Positions 18,553 through 26,529 of a DNA stretch of 43,009 nucleotides are shown here, piece after piece; position 1 is the stretch's first letter, and each line of letters opens with the position of its first letter. Origin of the DNA: Bauldia sp. (GTDB taxonomy: Bacteria > Pseudomonadota > Alphaproteobacteria > Rhizobiales > Kaistiaceae); the NCBI GenBank assembly GCA_020442065.1, contig JAGRKZ010000128.1, forward strand, positions 1 to 43,009, read 5' to 3'. A program made the position numbers and the translations under genes. The notes beneath the pieces are model-generated. The model saw only the letters and a list, made by a program, of their open reading frames with translations, had not been told where the DNA came from and searched no databases.

Positions 18553-19875
18553 CTAGGGCGTGCCGTCCGCGGTGCGGGCTTCCGCCTCCATCTCGTGGCG
18601 GACGCGAACTGCCGGGACCGACTCGTCGAGGGACACGGCGGCGGCCGTGACGATGCCGCCGGCGGCGATGTCGCGGTTGAGCCTGACGCCGTGGGCGAGC
18701 CCGATCGGCAGGGCGTTCTCGCGGAGGCTGCGCTCGGCCGGGATCAGCTTGCCGTAGACGGTGAAGCCGCCTTCGCCGTCGAGCGTCTCACCGGCCTTGA
18801 GATCGCGCTTCGCCACGGCCGCGACGTCGCCGCGCCAGGCGCGGGTCGCGCCCGTCGGCTGGCGGTTGAGGACGGCATTGAGCACCGAGACCGAGAGTTC
18901 GAGTCCGATCAGGTGGTAGGGCCGGTAGAGCGCGGCATAGCGGCCGGACCGGTCGGTGGTCATGCCGTACTGTTTGAAACAGGCGGCGGCGTAGTCGTTG
19001 GGTGCCTTGAAGACGACGTAGACGCCCCAGCGGAGGTCGCGGTAGACCGGCCGACCATCGCGTTCGAGCGAGGATACCACCTCGACCATGCCGTCCTCGG
19101 CGAGCTGGCCGCCAGCCGCCCGTCCCTTCAGCACGTTTGGCAGGTCGTCGACGCCGCAGGGCGGGAAGGAGAGCCCGTCCTCCGGCACCCTGAGACCGCA
19201 GGCATTGGCGACCGCCGCCATCTCGAGGGCAGACTTGGTGCCGTCGAGGAAGGAATTGAACATCTGCGGGTTCATGCCCGCCTTCTTCGCCTCCTCCGGG
19301 GACAGCCCATAGTGCTGCCAGACGCCGTCGGGCGTCACGGTGTGATAGGCCGGAAGATACTTGGTGCCTTTGCCGGCGGCGACGACTTCGAAACCGCTGG
19401 CGCGGGCCCAGTCGACCTGTTCGGCGATCAGGGCCGGCTGGTCGCCATAGGCCATCGAATAGACCACGCCCCGGTCGCGGGCCTTGCGGGCGAGCAGGGG
19501 ACCGGCGAGCACATCGGCCTCGACGTTGACCATCACGATCGGCGTTCCGGCCTCGATCGCGGCGAGCGCGTGGGCGATGCCAGCGGCGGGATTGCCGGTG
19601 GCCTCGACCACCACGTCCACGGCGCCGGGGTCGCAAGCGTCCCTGCCGCTCGCAACGAACCGGGTGGCGGCGATGCGGCCTTCGTCCCAGCCGACGCTCC
19701 GGCAGGCCGCCCGAGCCCGTTCCGGGTCGAGGTCGGCGATCACCGCGACGTCGAGGCCGGGGATCGTCGGCATCTGGGAGAGGAACATCGAGCCGAACTT
19801 TCCGGCGCCGATCAGACCGGCGCGGACGGGTTTTCCCCCGTCGATCCGGGCGGCAAGCAGGTGGGTGAGATTCAT
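18553..19875 (-). CDS. COG4091-type NAD(P)-dependent oxidoreductase with C-terminal SAF domain
   Basis: This 440-residue protein is of the kind often labelled predicted homoserine dehydrogenase with SAF domain. A Rossmann motif (RAGLIGAGKFGSMFL) opens the fold at about residues 19-33. VVVEATGNPAAGIAHALAAIEAGTPIVMVNVEADVL is the typical core, and DRGVVYSMAYGDQPALI follows. The SAF-like part occupies roughly the last 80 residues (AVAKRDLKAGETLDGEGGF). Biochemical roles of this group are poorly known, and members occur in sugar-acid and polyol loci. The start at 19875 has AAGGACC upstream. It lies 28 bases after the ROK gene on the same strand and is probably co-transcribed with it. Confidence 0.82.
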   Translation of the reverse strand: MNLTHLLAARIDGGKPVRAGLIGAGKFGSMFLSQMPTIPGLDVAVIADLDPERARAACRSVGWDEGRIAATRFVASGRDACDPGAVDVVVEATGNPAAGIAHALAAIEAGTPIVMVNVEADVLAGPLLARKARDRGVVYSMAYGDQPALIAEQVDWARASGFEVVAAGKGTKYLPAYHTVTPDGVWQHYGLSPEEAKKAGMNPQMFNSFLDGTKSALEMAAVANACGLRVPEDGLSFPPCGVDDLPNVLKGRAAGGQLAEDGMVEVVSSLERDGRPVYRDLRWGVYVVFKAPNDYAAACFKQYGMTTDRSGRYAALYRPYHLIGLELSVSVLNAVLNRQPTGATRAWRGDVAAVAKRDLKAGETLDGEGGFTVYGKLIPAERSLRENALPIGLAHGVRLNRDIAAGGIVTAAAVSLDESVPAVRVRHEMEAEARTADGTP

Positions 19876-19903
19876 GCCGTTCCAGGTCCTTCGGATGGGT
19901 TGT

Positions 19904-21187
19904 TCAAGAGGCAGAGAGGCGCTCCGCGGAGTTCGCCCCGTCGAGGCGGGTCTCGCCTGGACTGCGGAAGAGCAGCTCCCGGTCACGCATGAACCTGGCG
20001 AGGATGGGCAGGCTGGCGGCGCCGATGGCGCGGGCGCGGTTGCCGATCGACCCCTCGACCACCGCATGCGGCGCAAGGCCCTTGGTCTCCAGCCGCGCGA
20101 GCGTCGCCACGGTGCGCTCGACGATCCGCTTGCGGACCGAGGCCGGCAGGGCGCCGTCGATCACCGCCGCCTCGAAATCGATCACCGACATCGCGTCGAT
20201 CACGGCGTGGGCGATCCCGCCGGCGGCGCGCTCGATCCACTCGTCGAGGTACGGGTCGATCGATGTCCAGTCGTCCGGCGATTCCCAGATCGGGGAGGGA
20301 TCTCCGCCGCTTGCCTTGATTGTGCGCTCGAGCCGATACATCGACGCGACATGGAGGAGTTGCCGACTGATCGGGTTGCCGTCAGCGTCCCGCGATGGCA
20401 CCAGAACCTGGCCGATCGAGCCCGCATAGCCGGTGCGGCCCGGATAGAGGTGACGGTCGAGCACGATGCCGCCACCGATGAACCAGGCGACGAAGATATA
20501 GAGCATGTCGGCGTAGCGGCCGGCGTCGCCGAACAGCAGCTCTGCCGCGCACGCCGCGGTCGCGTCGTTGCAGGAATAGACGGGCAGATCGCAGTTTCTG
20601 CCCACCGCTTCGGTCAGGTCGAAGTCCTTCCAACTCTGCATCGCGCCCGGTGGCGAGCCGACCTCCTCTTCCCAGTTCCACAGCTCGTATGGCGCCGCGA
20701 TGCCGAGCCCGGTGATGCGGTTGCGGCGGCCGGCCGGCACCTTCGCGCCGAGCGTCCGCCATGCCTTGTCGATGAAGGCGACGAGGGAGTCGGGCTCCGG
20801 ATAGAGGTACGTGCGGTGTAGCTCGGCGCGAACGCCGCCGACGAAGTCCATGAGGACGATGTCGCTGCGTCGTCGCCCGATCTTCACACCGATCGAGTAG
20901 ACTCCATCGGGATTGAGCGAGACGGGCACCGAGGGTTGGCCGACTTTGCCGCGCTGGGGCGCCTCGCGAACCAGCAGCCCGTCGGCCTCGAGCTCACCGA
21001 CGATCGCCGAGACGGTCGGCGGGGAGAGGCCGGTCAGGCGCGCGATGTCGGCTTTGGGCAGGGCGCGGTGATGGCGGACGAGCGACAGGACCAGGCGCTC
21101 ATTGTAAAGGCGGACGCCGGTCTGGCGTGTTCCCCGACCGAGCCTGGGCGGAGGCGGGTGGTCCGGTCCGCCGAGATCGATGTCCAT
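19904..21187 (-). CDS. ROK-family transcriptional regulator
   Basis: This is a 427-residue ROK protein: an N-terminal winged helix (KADIARLTGLSPPTVSAIVGEL, about residues 40-62) joined to a sugar-kinase-like domain. GIGAAAP-like GLGIAAPYELW and SCNDATAACAAELLFG are recognisable, as is GGGIVLDRHLYPGRTGYAGSIGQ. In canonical ROK proteins the last motif ends in GEIGH and a CXCGXXGC zinc site follows. Here the His is replaced by Gln and no Cys cluster is present, so sugar binding may differ. The start at 21187 is chosen because the longer frame to 21352 would cover the divergent promoter. It probably represses itself and the operon starting at 21391. Confidence 0.88.
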   Translation of the reverse strand: MDIDLGGPDHPPPPRLGRGTRQTGVRLYNERLVLSLVRHHRALPKADIARLTGLSPPTVSAIVGELEADGLLVREAPQRGKVGQPSVPVSLNPDGVYSIGVKIGRRRSDIVLMDFVGGVRAELHRTYLYPEPDSLVAFIDKAWRTLGAKVPAGRRNRITGLGIAAPYELWNWEEEVGSPPGAMQSWKDFDLTEAVGRNCDLPVYSCNDATAACAAELLFGDAGRYADMLYIFVAWFIGGGIVLDRHLYPGRTGYAGSIGQVLVPSRDADGNPISRQLLHVASMYRLERTIKASGGDPSPIWESPDDWTSIDPYLDEWIERAAGGIAHAVIDAMSVIDFEAAVIDGALPASVRKRIVERTVATLARLETKGLAPHAVVEGSIGNRARAIGAASLPILARFMRDRELLFRSPGETRLDGANSAERLSAS

Positions 21188-21249
21188 GGTGAGCGCGCCG
21201 CTGATACCTGAGGTCAGAGCATCAGCCTCGAGCCAGTCTGTCAATATAT

Positions 21250-21268
21250 AAATTAGGATAACTAACTT
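21250..21268. promoter_or_regulatory. 19-base palindrome in the ROK divergent promoter (candidate operator)
   Basis: The sequence AAATTAG, a GATAA spacer and CTAACTT form an inverted repeat with six of seven arm positions matching. It sits in the only AT-rich patch of the 203-base region between the ROK gene and the binding-protein gene. A TTGACT at 21270-21275 and a TTGACA on the other strand at 21239-21244 flank it and could be -35 elements. AT-rich palindromes are usual ROK targets. Confidence 0.5.
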
Positions 21269-21390
21269 ATTGACTTGAGACGACCCGGGTGCTTTGGTCT
21301 CCGGCGCCGGCCGCTCGGGAGTAGCCGGGAACGAAGCTGGAGCGGCAGACAAGCCGTACCGGCATGCGGATCACAGTGGGAGGAACCCTC

Positions 21391-22419
21391 ATGAAACTGA
21401 AGCATTTGACCATGATGGTCGCGGCCGTTTCGGCGACGGCGATTCTCGCCGGAGCGCCGGCGATGGCGGACGAGGTGCTTGTCGGCCTGATCACCAAGAC
21501 GGACAACAACCCGTTCTTCGTCAAGATGCGTGAAGGCGCGCAGGCCAAGGCCGACGAACTCGGCCTGAAGTTCCAGGCCTTCGCCGGCAAGGCCGACGGC
21601 GACAACGACGGTCAGGTCGCTGCCGTCGAAAACCTGATCTCGGCGGGCGCCAAGGGCATCCTGATCACGCCGAGCGACACCAAGGCGATCGTGCCGACCA
21701 TCCAGAAGGCGCGCGACGCCGGCATCCTGGTGATCGCCCTCGACACCCCGCTCGACCCGATCGACGCCGCCGACGCGACGTTCGCGACCGACAACTTCAA
21801 GGCCGGCCTGCTGATCGGCCAGTGGGCCGCCAAGACCATGGGCGACACCTCCGGCGCCGTGATCGCCATGCTCGACGCGCTCGAGCAGCAGCCCACGGTC
21901 GACGTCGCCCGCGACCAGGGCTTCATGCAGGGCTTCGGGATCGACATCAAGGATCCCGCCCGCTACCTCGACGAGGACGATCCCCGGATCTGCGGTCACC
22001 AGTGGGGCCAGGGCGCCGAAGAGGGCGGCCGGACCGGCATGGAGACGCTGCTCCAGAAGTGCCCGGACATCAACGTCGTCTACACCATCAACGAGCCGAC
22101 CGCGGCCGGTGCCTGGGAAGCCCTCAAGGCCCTCGGCAAGGACGACGGGTCGGTGCTGGTGGTTTCCGTCGACGGCGGCTGCCCGGGCGTGAAGAACGTC
22201 GAGGCCGGCGTCATCGGCGCGACCTCGATGCAGTTCCCGCTGCTGATGGCCGCGCTCGGCGTCGAGGCGGTGGCCGAGTTCGCCAAGTCGGGCAAGAAGC
22301 CTGAGCCGACCCCGGGCCTCTCGTTCTTCGACACCGGCGTCTCCCTCATCACCGACAAGCCCGTCGACGGCGTCGAATCCGTGACGTCCGCCGAAGGCTT
22401 GAAGAAGTGCTGGGGCTAA
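21391..22419 (+). CDS. FrcB-like sugar ABC transporter substrate-binding protein
   Basis: This is a 342-residue periplasmic sugar-binding protein of the RbsB/FrcB type. The start at 21391 follows GGGAGGAA. A signal peptide of about 26 residues ends APAMA before [42 protein letters not shown] and [17 protein letters not shown] closely resemble fructose-binding FrcB sequences. Normally frcC and frcA would follow, but here a terminator and then a PfkB kinase come next and no permease or ATPase is adjacent. It either uses permeases encoded elsewhere, or those of the two systems in the neighbouring operon. Confidence 0.9.
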   Translation: MKLKHLTMMVAAVSATAILAGAPAMADEVLVGLITKTDNNPFFVKMREGAQAKADELGLKFQAFAGKADGDNDGQVAAVENLISAGAKGILITPSDTKAIVPTIQKARDAGILVIALDTPLDPIDAADATFATDNFKAGLLIGQWAAKTMGDTSGAVIAMLDALEQQPTVDVARDQGFMQGFGIDIKDPARYLDEDDPRICGHQWGQGAEEGGRTGMETLLQKCPDINVVYTINEPTAAGAWEALKALGKDDGSVLVVSVDGGCPGVKNVEAGVIGATSMQFPLLMAALGVEAVAEFAKSGKKPEPTPGLSFFDTGVSLITDKPVDGVESVTSAEGLKKCWG

Positions 22420-22461
22420 AGGTTCTCCCGACGCCGCGGGCCTGAGTCCGCGGCGGTAGCC

Positions 22462-22502
22462 TGGGGAGGGCGGCCGGCAGCGGTCGTCCTCCCCAAAATT
22501 TT
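22462..22502 (+). terminator. Terminator-like hairpin after the FrcB-like gene
   Basis: TGGGGAGG at 22462-22469 pairs with CCTCCCCA at 22488-22495, followed by AAATTTT. A second smaller inverted repeat (CCGCGG with its copy) lies just upstream at about 22434-22454. It may end most transcripts, with readthrough into the kinase gene. Confidence 0.65.
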
Positions 22503-22563
22503 GTCTGCCCTCCGCGCGGCGGCGGACGAGCAAACCGAGCTGGGTTCGAAGGTCGCGCCATTC

Positions 22564-23583
22564 ATGTCACGCGAGGGCATTCTCACCGGTGGCACCTGGT
22601 GCGTCGATCGCAACCTGCTGCTCGACCGGTGGCCGCACGAAAACGGACGCGCCGATATTCTCTCTTCCGAGATGGCCGGCGGCGGCTCGGGTTCGAACAT
22701 GGCGATCGCCATCAAGCGGCTCGATCCGACCATGCCAGTGGGGACCATCGCGCTGGTCGGCGACGATCCCGACGGCCGCTTCCTCGTGGCCGAGGCCGAC
22801 AAGTATGGCATCGATCGCAGCCGGATGGCGATGACGGCGGAGGCCGCCACCGACTACACTTTTGCATTCGCCTCACTCCCTACCGGGCAGCGGACCCACA
22901 TCAGCTGGTTCGGCACCAGCCACCTGCTCACGCCGGACCGCTTCGATTTCGCCGGATGCAACCACCGCATCTTCCATCTCGGGCTCCCCGGCATCCATCG
23001 GTTGATGGACGGGCCGTGGCGCGGTGAGGCCAATGGCTGGGTGGCGACGCTCAAGACGGCGCGCGCCGCCGGCCTGATCACCAATATCGAGCTTGCCAGC
23101 ATCGCTCCCGAGCGCCTGACGGCGCTGGTCCGTCCGTGCCTTCCCTATCTCGACCTGGTGGTGGTCAACGACCACGAGATCGGCGGCATTGCCGGCATCG
23201 AGACGGTGCGCGACCACAAGACCGACATCGACGCCTGCATCGCTGCGGCCAAGGCCGTGGTGGCGGAAGGCGCGGCGCAGCACGTCGTCGTCCACTTTCC
23301 CAAGGGCGCGGTCGTGGCGAGCCGGGACGGCACTATCGTCAGCCGGCCGTCGGTCAATGCGCCGCCGGCCGAGGTCAAGGGCGCCAACGGCGCGGGCGAT
23401 GCGTTTGCCGCCGGGTTCCTTTACGGCTTCCACAGCGGGTGGAGCGTCGAGGACTCGCTCGCGCTGGCCCATGCCACCGCCGCCGCCTCGCTCCGCCAGA
23501 TTTCGACCACGGCCTCGATCGAGCCCTGGAAGGCCTGCCTTGCGCTCGCCGACCGATGGGGCTGGCGCGAGACGATGAACTGA
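22564..23583 (+). CDS. PfkB-family carbohydrate kinase
   Basis: This is a 339-residue ribokinase/PfkB-type kinase that phosphorylates a sugar or cyclitol with ATP. The N-terminal glycine-rich signature is EMAGGGSGSNMAIAIKRLD. The C-terminal signature, with the anion hole and catalytic Asp, is KGANGAGDAFAAGFLYG. Substrate-lid strands lie between. The ATG at 22564 is preferred, because the upstream TTG at 22501 would fall in the tail of the terminator hairpin. The kinase is followed after 65 bases by an aldolase-like gene, a common order for phosphorylation and cleavage steps (compare IolC-IolJ). The substrate is unknown. Confidence 0.9.
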   Translation: MSREGILTGGTWCVDRNLLLDRWPHENGRADILSSEMAGGGSGSNMAIAIKRLDPTMPVGTIALVGDDPDGRFLVAEADKYGIDRSRMAMTAEAATDYTFAFASLPTGQRTHISWFGTSHLLTPDRFDFAGCNHRIFHLGLPGIHRLMDGPWRGEANGWVATLKTARAAGLITNIELASIAPERLTALVRPCLPYLDLVVVNDHEIGGIAGIETVRDHKTDIDACIAAAKAVVAEGAAQHVVVHFPKGAVVASRDGTIVSRPSVNAPPAEVKGANGAGDAFAAGFLYGFHSGWSVEDSLALAHATAAASLRQISTTASIEPWKACLALADRWGWRETMN

Positions 23584-23648
23584 ACGCGCGGGGCGGGCCG
23601 CGCCCCGGCGAAGCAACCGGATCCGATACCGAAGGAGACTGCTCCCCA

Positions 23649-24635
23649 ATGCGTACGCTCGACACCAAGCTGGCAGCGATCAAGGCCGGCAAGTATACCC
23701 CCGGCGATTTCATCATCGCCGATGCCAAGGATGGTGACATCGGCTTCGGTCGCGCCTCGCCGGTGCCCTACGCCGACGATCCGACCCGCTTCACCGCGCG
23801 CGACACCCACCTCCAGAACATTCGCGACATGACGAAGTCGGGGCTCGTCGACATCATGCTGATGTCGGCCTCAACCTGCGAGCGGCTGGCGAAGGAAGGG
23901 CTGTTCGAAGGCAGCCCGGTGACGCCGGCGATCCGCCTCAACGACACCACCGACATCTGGTCAGCGCGGGGCGGTCGCTACAAGGAAGAACCGTCGCGGC
24001 ACCACCGCACCGCCCGGGTCGACCAGGCGAAGAAGCACGCTGACCTCGGCCTCTATTCGGTGACCTTCTCGAACCAGCGCGACATCGACGCCGAGAACGC
24101 CGAGGCCTACACGGCATTCCGCGCCGACGCCAACAAGAACGCCATGCGGCACTTCCTCGAGGTGTTCAATCCCGCCTTCGACATCAGGCTGACGCAGGGC
24201 GCCGACATCGGCTCGTTCATCAACGACAATATCGTCCGCACCCTCGCTGGCGTCATGGAGGAGGACTATCCGAAGTTCCTCAAGCTCCAGTACAACGGCC
24301 CGCGCTCGATGGAGGAGCTCGCTTCCTACGATCCCGGCCACCTGATCGTCGGCATCCTCGGCGGCGCGGCCGGTACGGCCCGCGACACGTTCGAGCTGCT
24401 TCATCAGGCCCACAAGTACGGCGCCCGCGTCGCGCTGTTCGGCCGGAAGATCCACCGCGCCGAATCGCCGATCGAGATCGTGCGGATGATGCGTGAAGTC
24501 GTTGCCGGCAACGTCACCCCGTCCGAGGCGGTGAAGGCCTATCACGGCACGCTGCAGAAGGCGGGCCTGAAGCCGGCCCGCTCGATCGACGACGACAATC
24601 AGGTCACGGAAAAGGAGCTGAAGCTCGCGGCCTGA
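23649..24635 (+). CDS. Uncharacterised aldolase-like beta/alpha-barrel protein
   Basis: This is a 328-residue protein resembling beta/alpha-barrel proteins of unknown function found beside sugar kinases in rhizobia. The start at 23649 follows AAGGAGA. It looks like a class I aldolase fold. PKFLKLQYNG offers a candidate Schiff-base lysine, VGILGGAAGTARDTFELL is a likely phosphate-binding loop, and RVALFGRKIHRAE may contribute a phosphate-binding Arg. Other conserved-looking parts are DIMLMSASTCERLA and TPAIRLNDTTDIW. Placement directly after the PfkB kinase suggests cleavage of the phosphorylated intermediate into three-carbon units. No tested homologue is known to me, so the function is inference. 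Confidence 0.7.
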   Translation: MRTLDTKLAAIKAGKYTPGDFIIADAKDGDIGFGRASPVPYADDPTRFTARDTHLQNIRDMTKSGLVDIMLMSASTCERLAKEGLFEGSPVTPAIRLNDTTDIWSARGGRYKEEPSRHHRTARVDQAKKHADLGLYSVTFSNQRDIDAENAEAYTAFRADANKNAMRHFLEVFNPAFDIRLTQGADIGSFINDNIVRTLAGVMEEDYPKFLKLQYNGPRSMEELASYDPGHLIVGILGGAAGTARDTFELLHQAHKYGARVALFGRKIHRAESPIEIVRMMREVVAGNVTPSEAVKAYHGTLQKAGLKPARSIDDDNQVTEKELKLAA

Positions 24636-24664
24636 ATCACCCAAGGGTTTTTGTCCAGGAACGC

Positions 24665-24697
24665 GAAGGGGCGGCCGAGGCCGCCCCTTCTTCGTTG
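24665..24697 (+). terminator. Rho-independent terminator of the kinase/barrel operon
   Basis: AAGGGGCGGC at 24666-24675 pairs with GCCGCCCCTT at 24680-24689 around a CGAG loop, followed by a T-rich tail (CTTCGTTGTTT). It lies 30 bases after the barrel-protein stop. Confidence 0.85.
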
Positions 24698-24716
24698 TTT
24701 GCGGAGCGCGGGCTCG

Positions 24717-24867
24717 CTTCTGAGGCCCACGCAGCTGGCGTAGTAGGTGACGGTCGCCGGCCAGTCCCAATCACGCCGACGTCCTTGGCGAGCACGTCGA
24801 GGAGCGCATAGGTGCCGCCGCGTCTGCTGGCGACGTCCTTGATGTCGCCGCCGCCACGGAGGGGACA
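24717..24867 (-). pseudogene. Short coding relic, possibly the C-terminus of a glycerophosphodiester phosphodiesterase-like gene
   Basis: On the minus strand GGGDIKDVASRRGGTYALL continues to DVGVIG. After a frameshift, DWPATVTYYASCVGL follows. Both pieces look like real protein, and the second resembles the C-terminal end of some alphaproteobacterial glycerophosphodiester phosphodiesterases. No start or catalytic part is present. The identification rests on memory of the family and is weak. That this is a degraded fragment is better supported. Confidence 0.33.
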
Positions 24868-25278
24868 GACCGGGCAGGCCGGCGATGCAGCCGAAGCTCG
24901 CTCTGAGGCCGGATCGCGCCGGAATCAGCGACTTTTGGCCGGTGTGTGGGGCCAGCGGGGACTGCCCGCGGCAATTTGGTTAGGGTTAAGGCTTTACTAA
25001 ATCACGCGGTTCTGGAATCAATTGAAGGTCAAATTGTTTCTTTTGCCATGTCCGGGCGCTATGTTCGGAGTGGCAAAAGGGAATTCGCCGCGGTCGGCAG
25101 AGGCCACAGACCGAAGCGCGGCAGCAAGTCCAGGTCGTCGACCAAAACCGTCTATTCAGAATCCCTGCGGAGTGCTCAGGTCCGCCGCATCTCCTGGGTC
25201 CGTAGGGTAGGCCGGCTCCAGAACGGATTGAGTGGCCTCCTCGTACAAACCCGTTCTGGGCCGGCCACTTATTCGCCG
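24868..25278. other. Gene-poor stretch with AT-rich patch and a long hairpin
   Basis: No convincing coding signal is seen in about 410 bases. The patch at 24975-25090 is clearly AT-rich for this genome and includes the near-palindrome CAATTGAAGGTCAAATTG. At 25210-25226 and 25251-25266 two arms form a 16-pair stem with one bulged T around a 24-base loop. AGTGGCC at 25231-25237 can alternatively pair with GGCCACT at 25263-25269. The open frame on the minus strand at 24986-25285 has no protein character. Confidence 0.5.
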
Positions 25279-25322
25279 GCAACAAAAAAAGGCACCGCTC
25301 TCGGCGGTGCCCTTTTTGTTGC
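25279..25322 (-). terminator. Bidirectional-looking terminator downstream of rpmG
   Basis: GCAACAAAAAAAGGCACCGC and its complement ending GTTGC form an almost perfect hairpin with a short TCTC loop. The A and T tracts on either side mean it could act in both directions. It lies 28 bases after the rpmG stop, so its main role is to end rpmG transcription. Confidence 0.9.
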
Positions 25323-25350
25323 GAGGCAAGACGCCCGTATCAGGCGGGTC

Positions 25351-25518
25351 CTACTTGATCTTGGTCTCGCGAAATTCGACGTGCTTGCGGGCGACCGGGT
25401 CGTATTTCTTCATCGTCAGCTTGTCGGTCTTGGTCCGCGAATTCTTCTTGGTCACGTAAAAGAAGCCGGTGTCAGCGGAGCTGAGCAGCTTGATCTTGAT
25501 GGTGGCGGCCTTGGCCAT
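25351..25518 (-). CDS. rpmG: 50S ribosomal protein L33
   Basis: This is a 55-residue ribosomal protein: [20 protein letters not shown], then [21 protein letters not shown], then [15 protein letters not shown]33 sits near the E site of the large subunit. This form lacks the CXXC zinc pairs, so it is the zinc-independent type usual in Alphaproteobacteria. A GAGGA ribosome site lies upstream of the ATG. The gene stands alone and ends in a strong terminator. It is divergent from the short-chain dehydrogenase gene, with 179 bases between them. Confidence 0.96.
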   Translation of the reverse strand: MAKAATIKIKLLSSADTGFFYVTKKNSRTKTDKLTMKKYDPVARKHVEFRETKIK

Positions 25519-25697
25519 CTTGGGAAATCCTCGAATTGCGGTGTTGGCGGCACATTAGGAGGGGTCAAGTCAAAGTCAAGCCGATCCTGCGCCGGAACGG
25601 GCAAAATGCCGAGAACGGTCGGTCCGAGTGGGCTGGACGCAGTCGGCCGAGTTGGGCACTCTCCGGCCCCGCACGATACCGGAGACGGAAGACGCCC

Positions 25698-26444
25698 ATG
25701 CCTAGGACAGTGGTCATCACCGGCGGCAGTGGAGGCATCGGCGCCGCCGTCGCGCGGCTCGCGGGCGCCCGCGGCTGGAACGTCGCGTTCAACTTCGCCA
25801 GCAATGCCGAAGGCGCCGCCGCGACCGCCGAGGCTGTCGAGAAGGCGGGTGGCCGGGCTCTGTCCATGCAAGGCGACGTGGCCGTGGAGGCCGACGTGCT
25901 CGCACTCTTCGACGCGGCAGAGGCGGCGTTCGGCCGCATCGACGGGGTGGTCAACAACGCCGGCATGGCCGGGCCGCCGACCACGCTGGCTGATATCGGC
26001 ATCGAGCGGCTTCGGCGCGTCATCGACGTCAATGTGCTTGGCGCCTTCCTGGTCGCCCGGGAAGGGGTTCGTCGGATGGGTACGAAGCACGGCGGCACCG
26101 GGGGAGCCATCGTCAACATTTCTTCCGCCGCGGCGCGGCTCGGTGCTGCCAACGAGCGGGTCGAATATGCCGGCAGCAAGGGGGCGATCGACGCGATGAC
26201 GGTTGGCCTCGGCCGGGAGGCGATTGCCGAGGGGGTGAGGGTCAATGCCGTCCGGCCAGGGCTGATCGAGACCGACATCCATGTCCGAAGCGGCCAACCG
26301 GGCCGGGCGGAGACGGTTGGCGCGCAGACTCCGATTGGCCGGCCAGGGACGGCAGAAGAAGTCGCCGAGGCGGTGATGTGGCTGCTTTCGGAACAATCCT
26401 CCTATGTGACCGGTACGATCCTCGATGTCACGGGCGGTCGCTGA
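25698..26444 (+). CDS. Short-chain dehydrogenase/reductase (classical SDR)
   Basis: This is a 248-residue NAD(P)-dependent oxidoreductase. It has the cofactor motif TGGSGGIGAAVA (residues 8-19), VNNAGMAGP and the catalytic set Ser of NISSAAARLG, Tyr and Lys of YAGSKGAID. The C-terminal VRPGLIETDIH and GTILDVTGG are typical. It most resembles glucose-1-dehydrogenase or FabG-like enzymes of variable specificity. The start at 25698 places the Rossmann motif at the N-terminus. The 54-codon upstream extension overlaps the rpmG promoter side and is not credible. The next gene starts 85 bases downstream on the same strand. Confidence 0.92.
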   Translation: MPRTVVITGGSGGIGAAVARLAGARGWNVAFNFASNAEGAAATAEAVEKAGGRALSMQGDVAVEADVLALFDAAEAAFGRIDGVVNNAGMAGPPTTLADIGIERLRRVIDVNVLGAFLVAREGVRRMGTKHGGTGGAIVNISSAAARLGAANERVEYAGSKGAIDAMTVGLGREAIAEGVRVNAVRPGLIETDIHVRSGQPGRAETVGAQTPIGRPGTAEEVAEAVMWLLSEQSSYVTGTILDVTGGR

Positions 26445-26529
26445 TCACGGCCAATTCGGCTTGCGCCGGACGCCGAGCGGTGTTGTCTTCAGTCATTGCC
26501 GGCCGGCGGGCGGGATCGGGAGGGGGGTG

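Noticed and set aside
21262..22533. 423-codon minus-strand open frame
   Set aside because: Shadow of the FrcB-like binding-protein gene. It also crosses the terminator.
22501..22563. TTG start giving a 21-residue longer PfkB kinase
   Set aside because: It begins in the T tract of the preceding terminator hairpin, and the extension has no PfkB character.
24986..25285. 99-codon minus-strand open frame
   Set aside because: Composition is unlike a protein (Trp, Cys, Arg and Pro-rich) and it crosses the long hairpin and the terminator.
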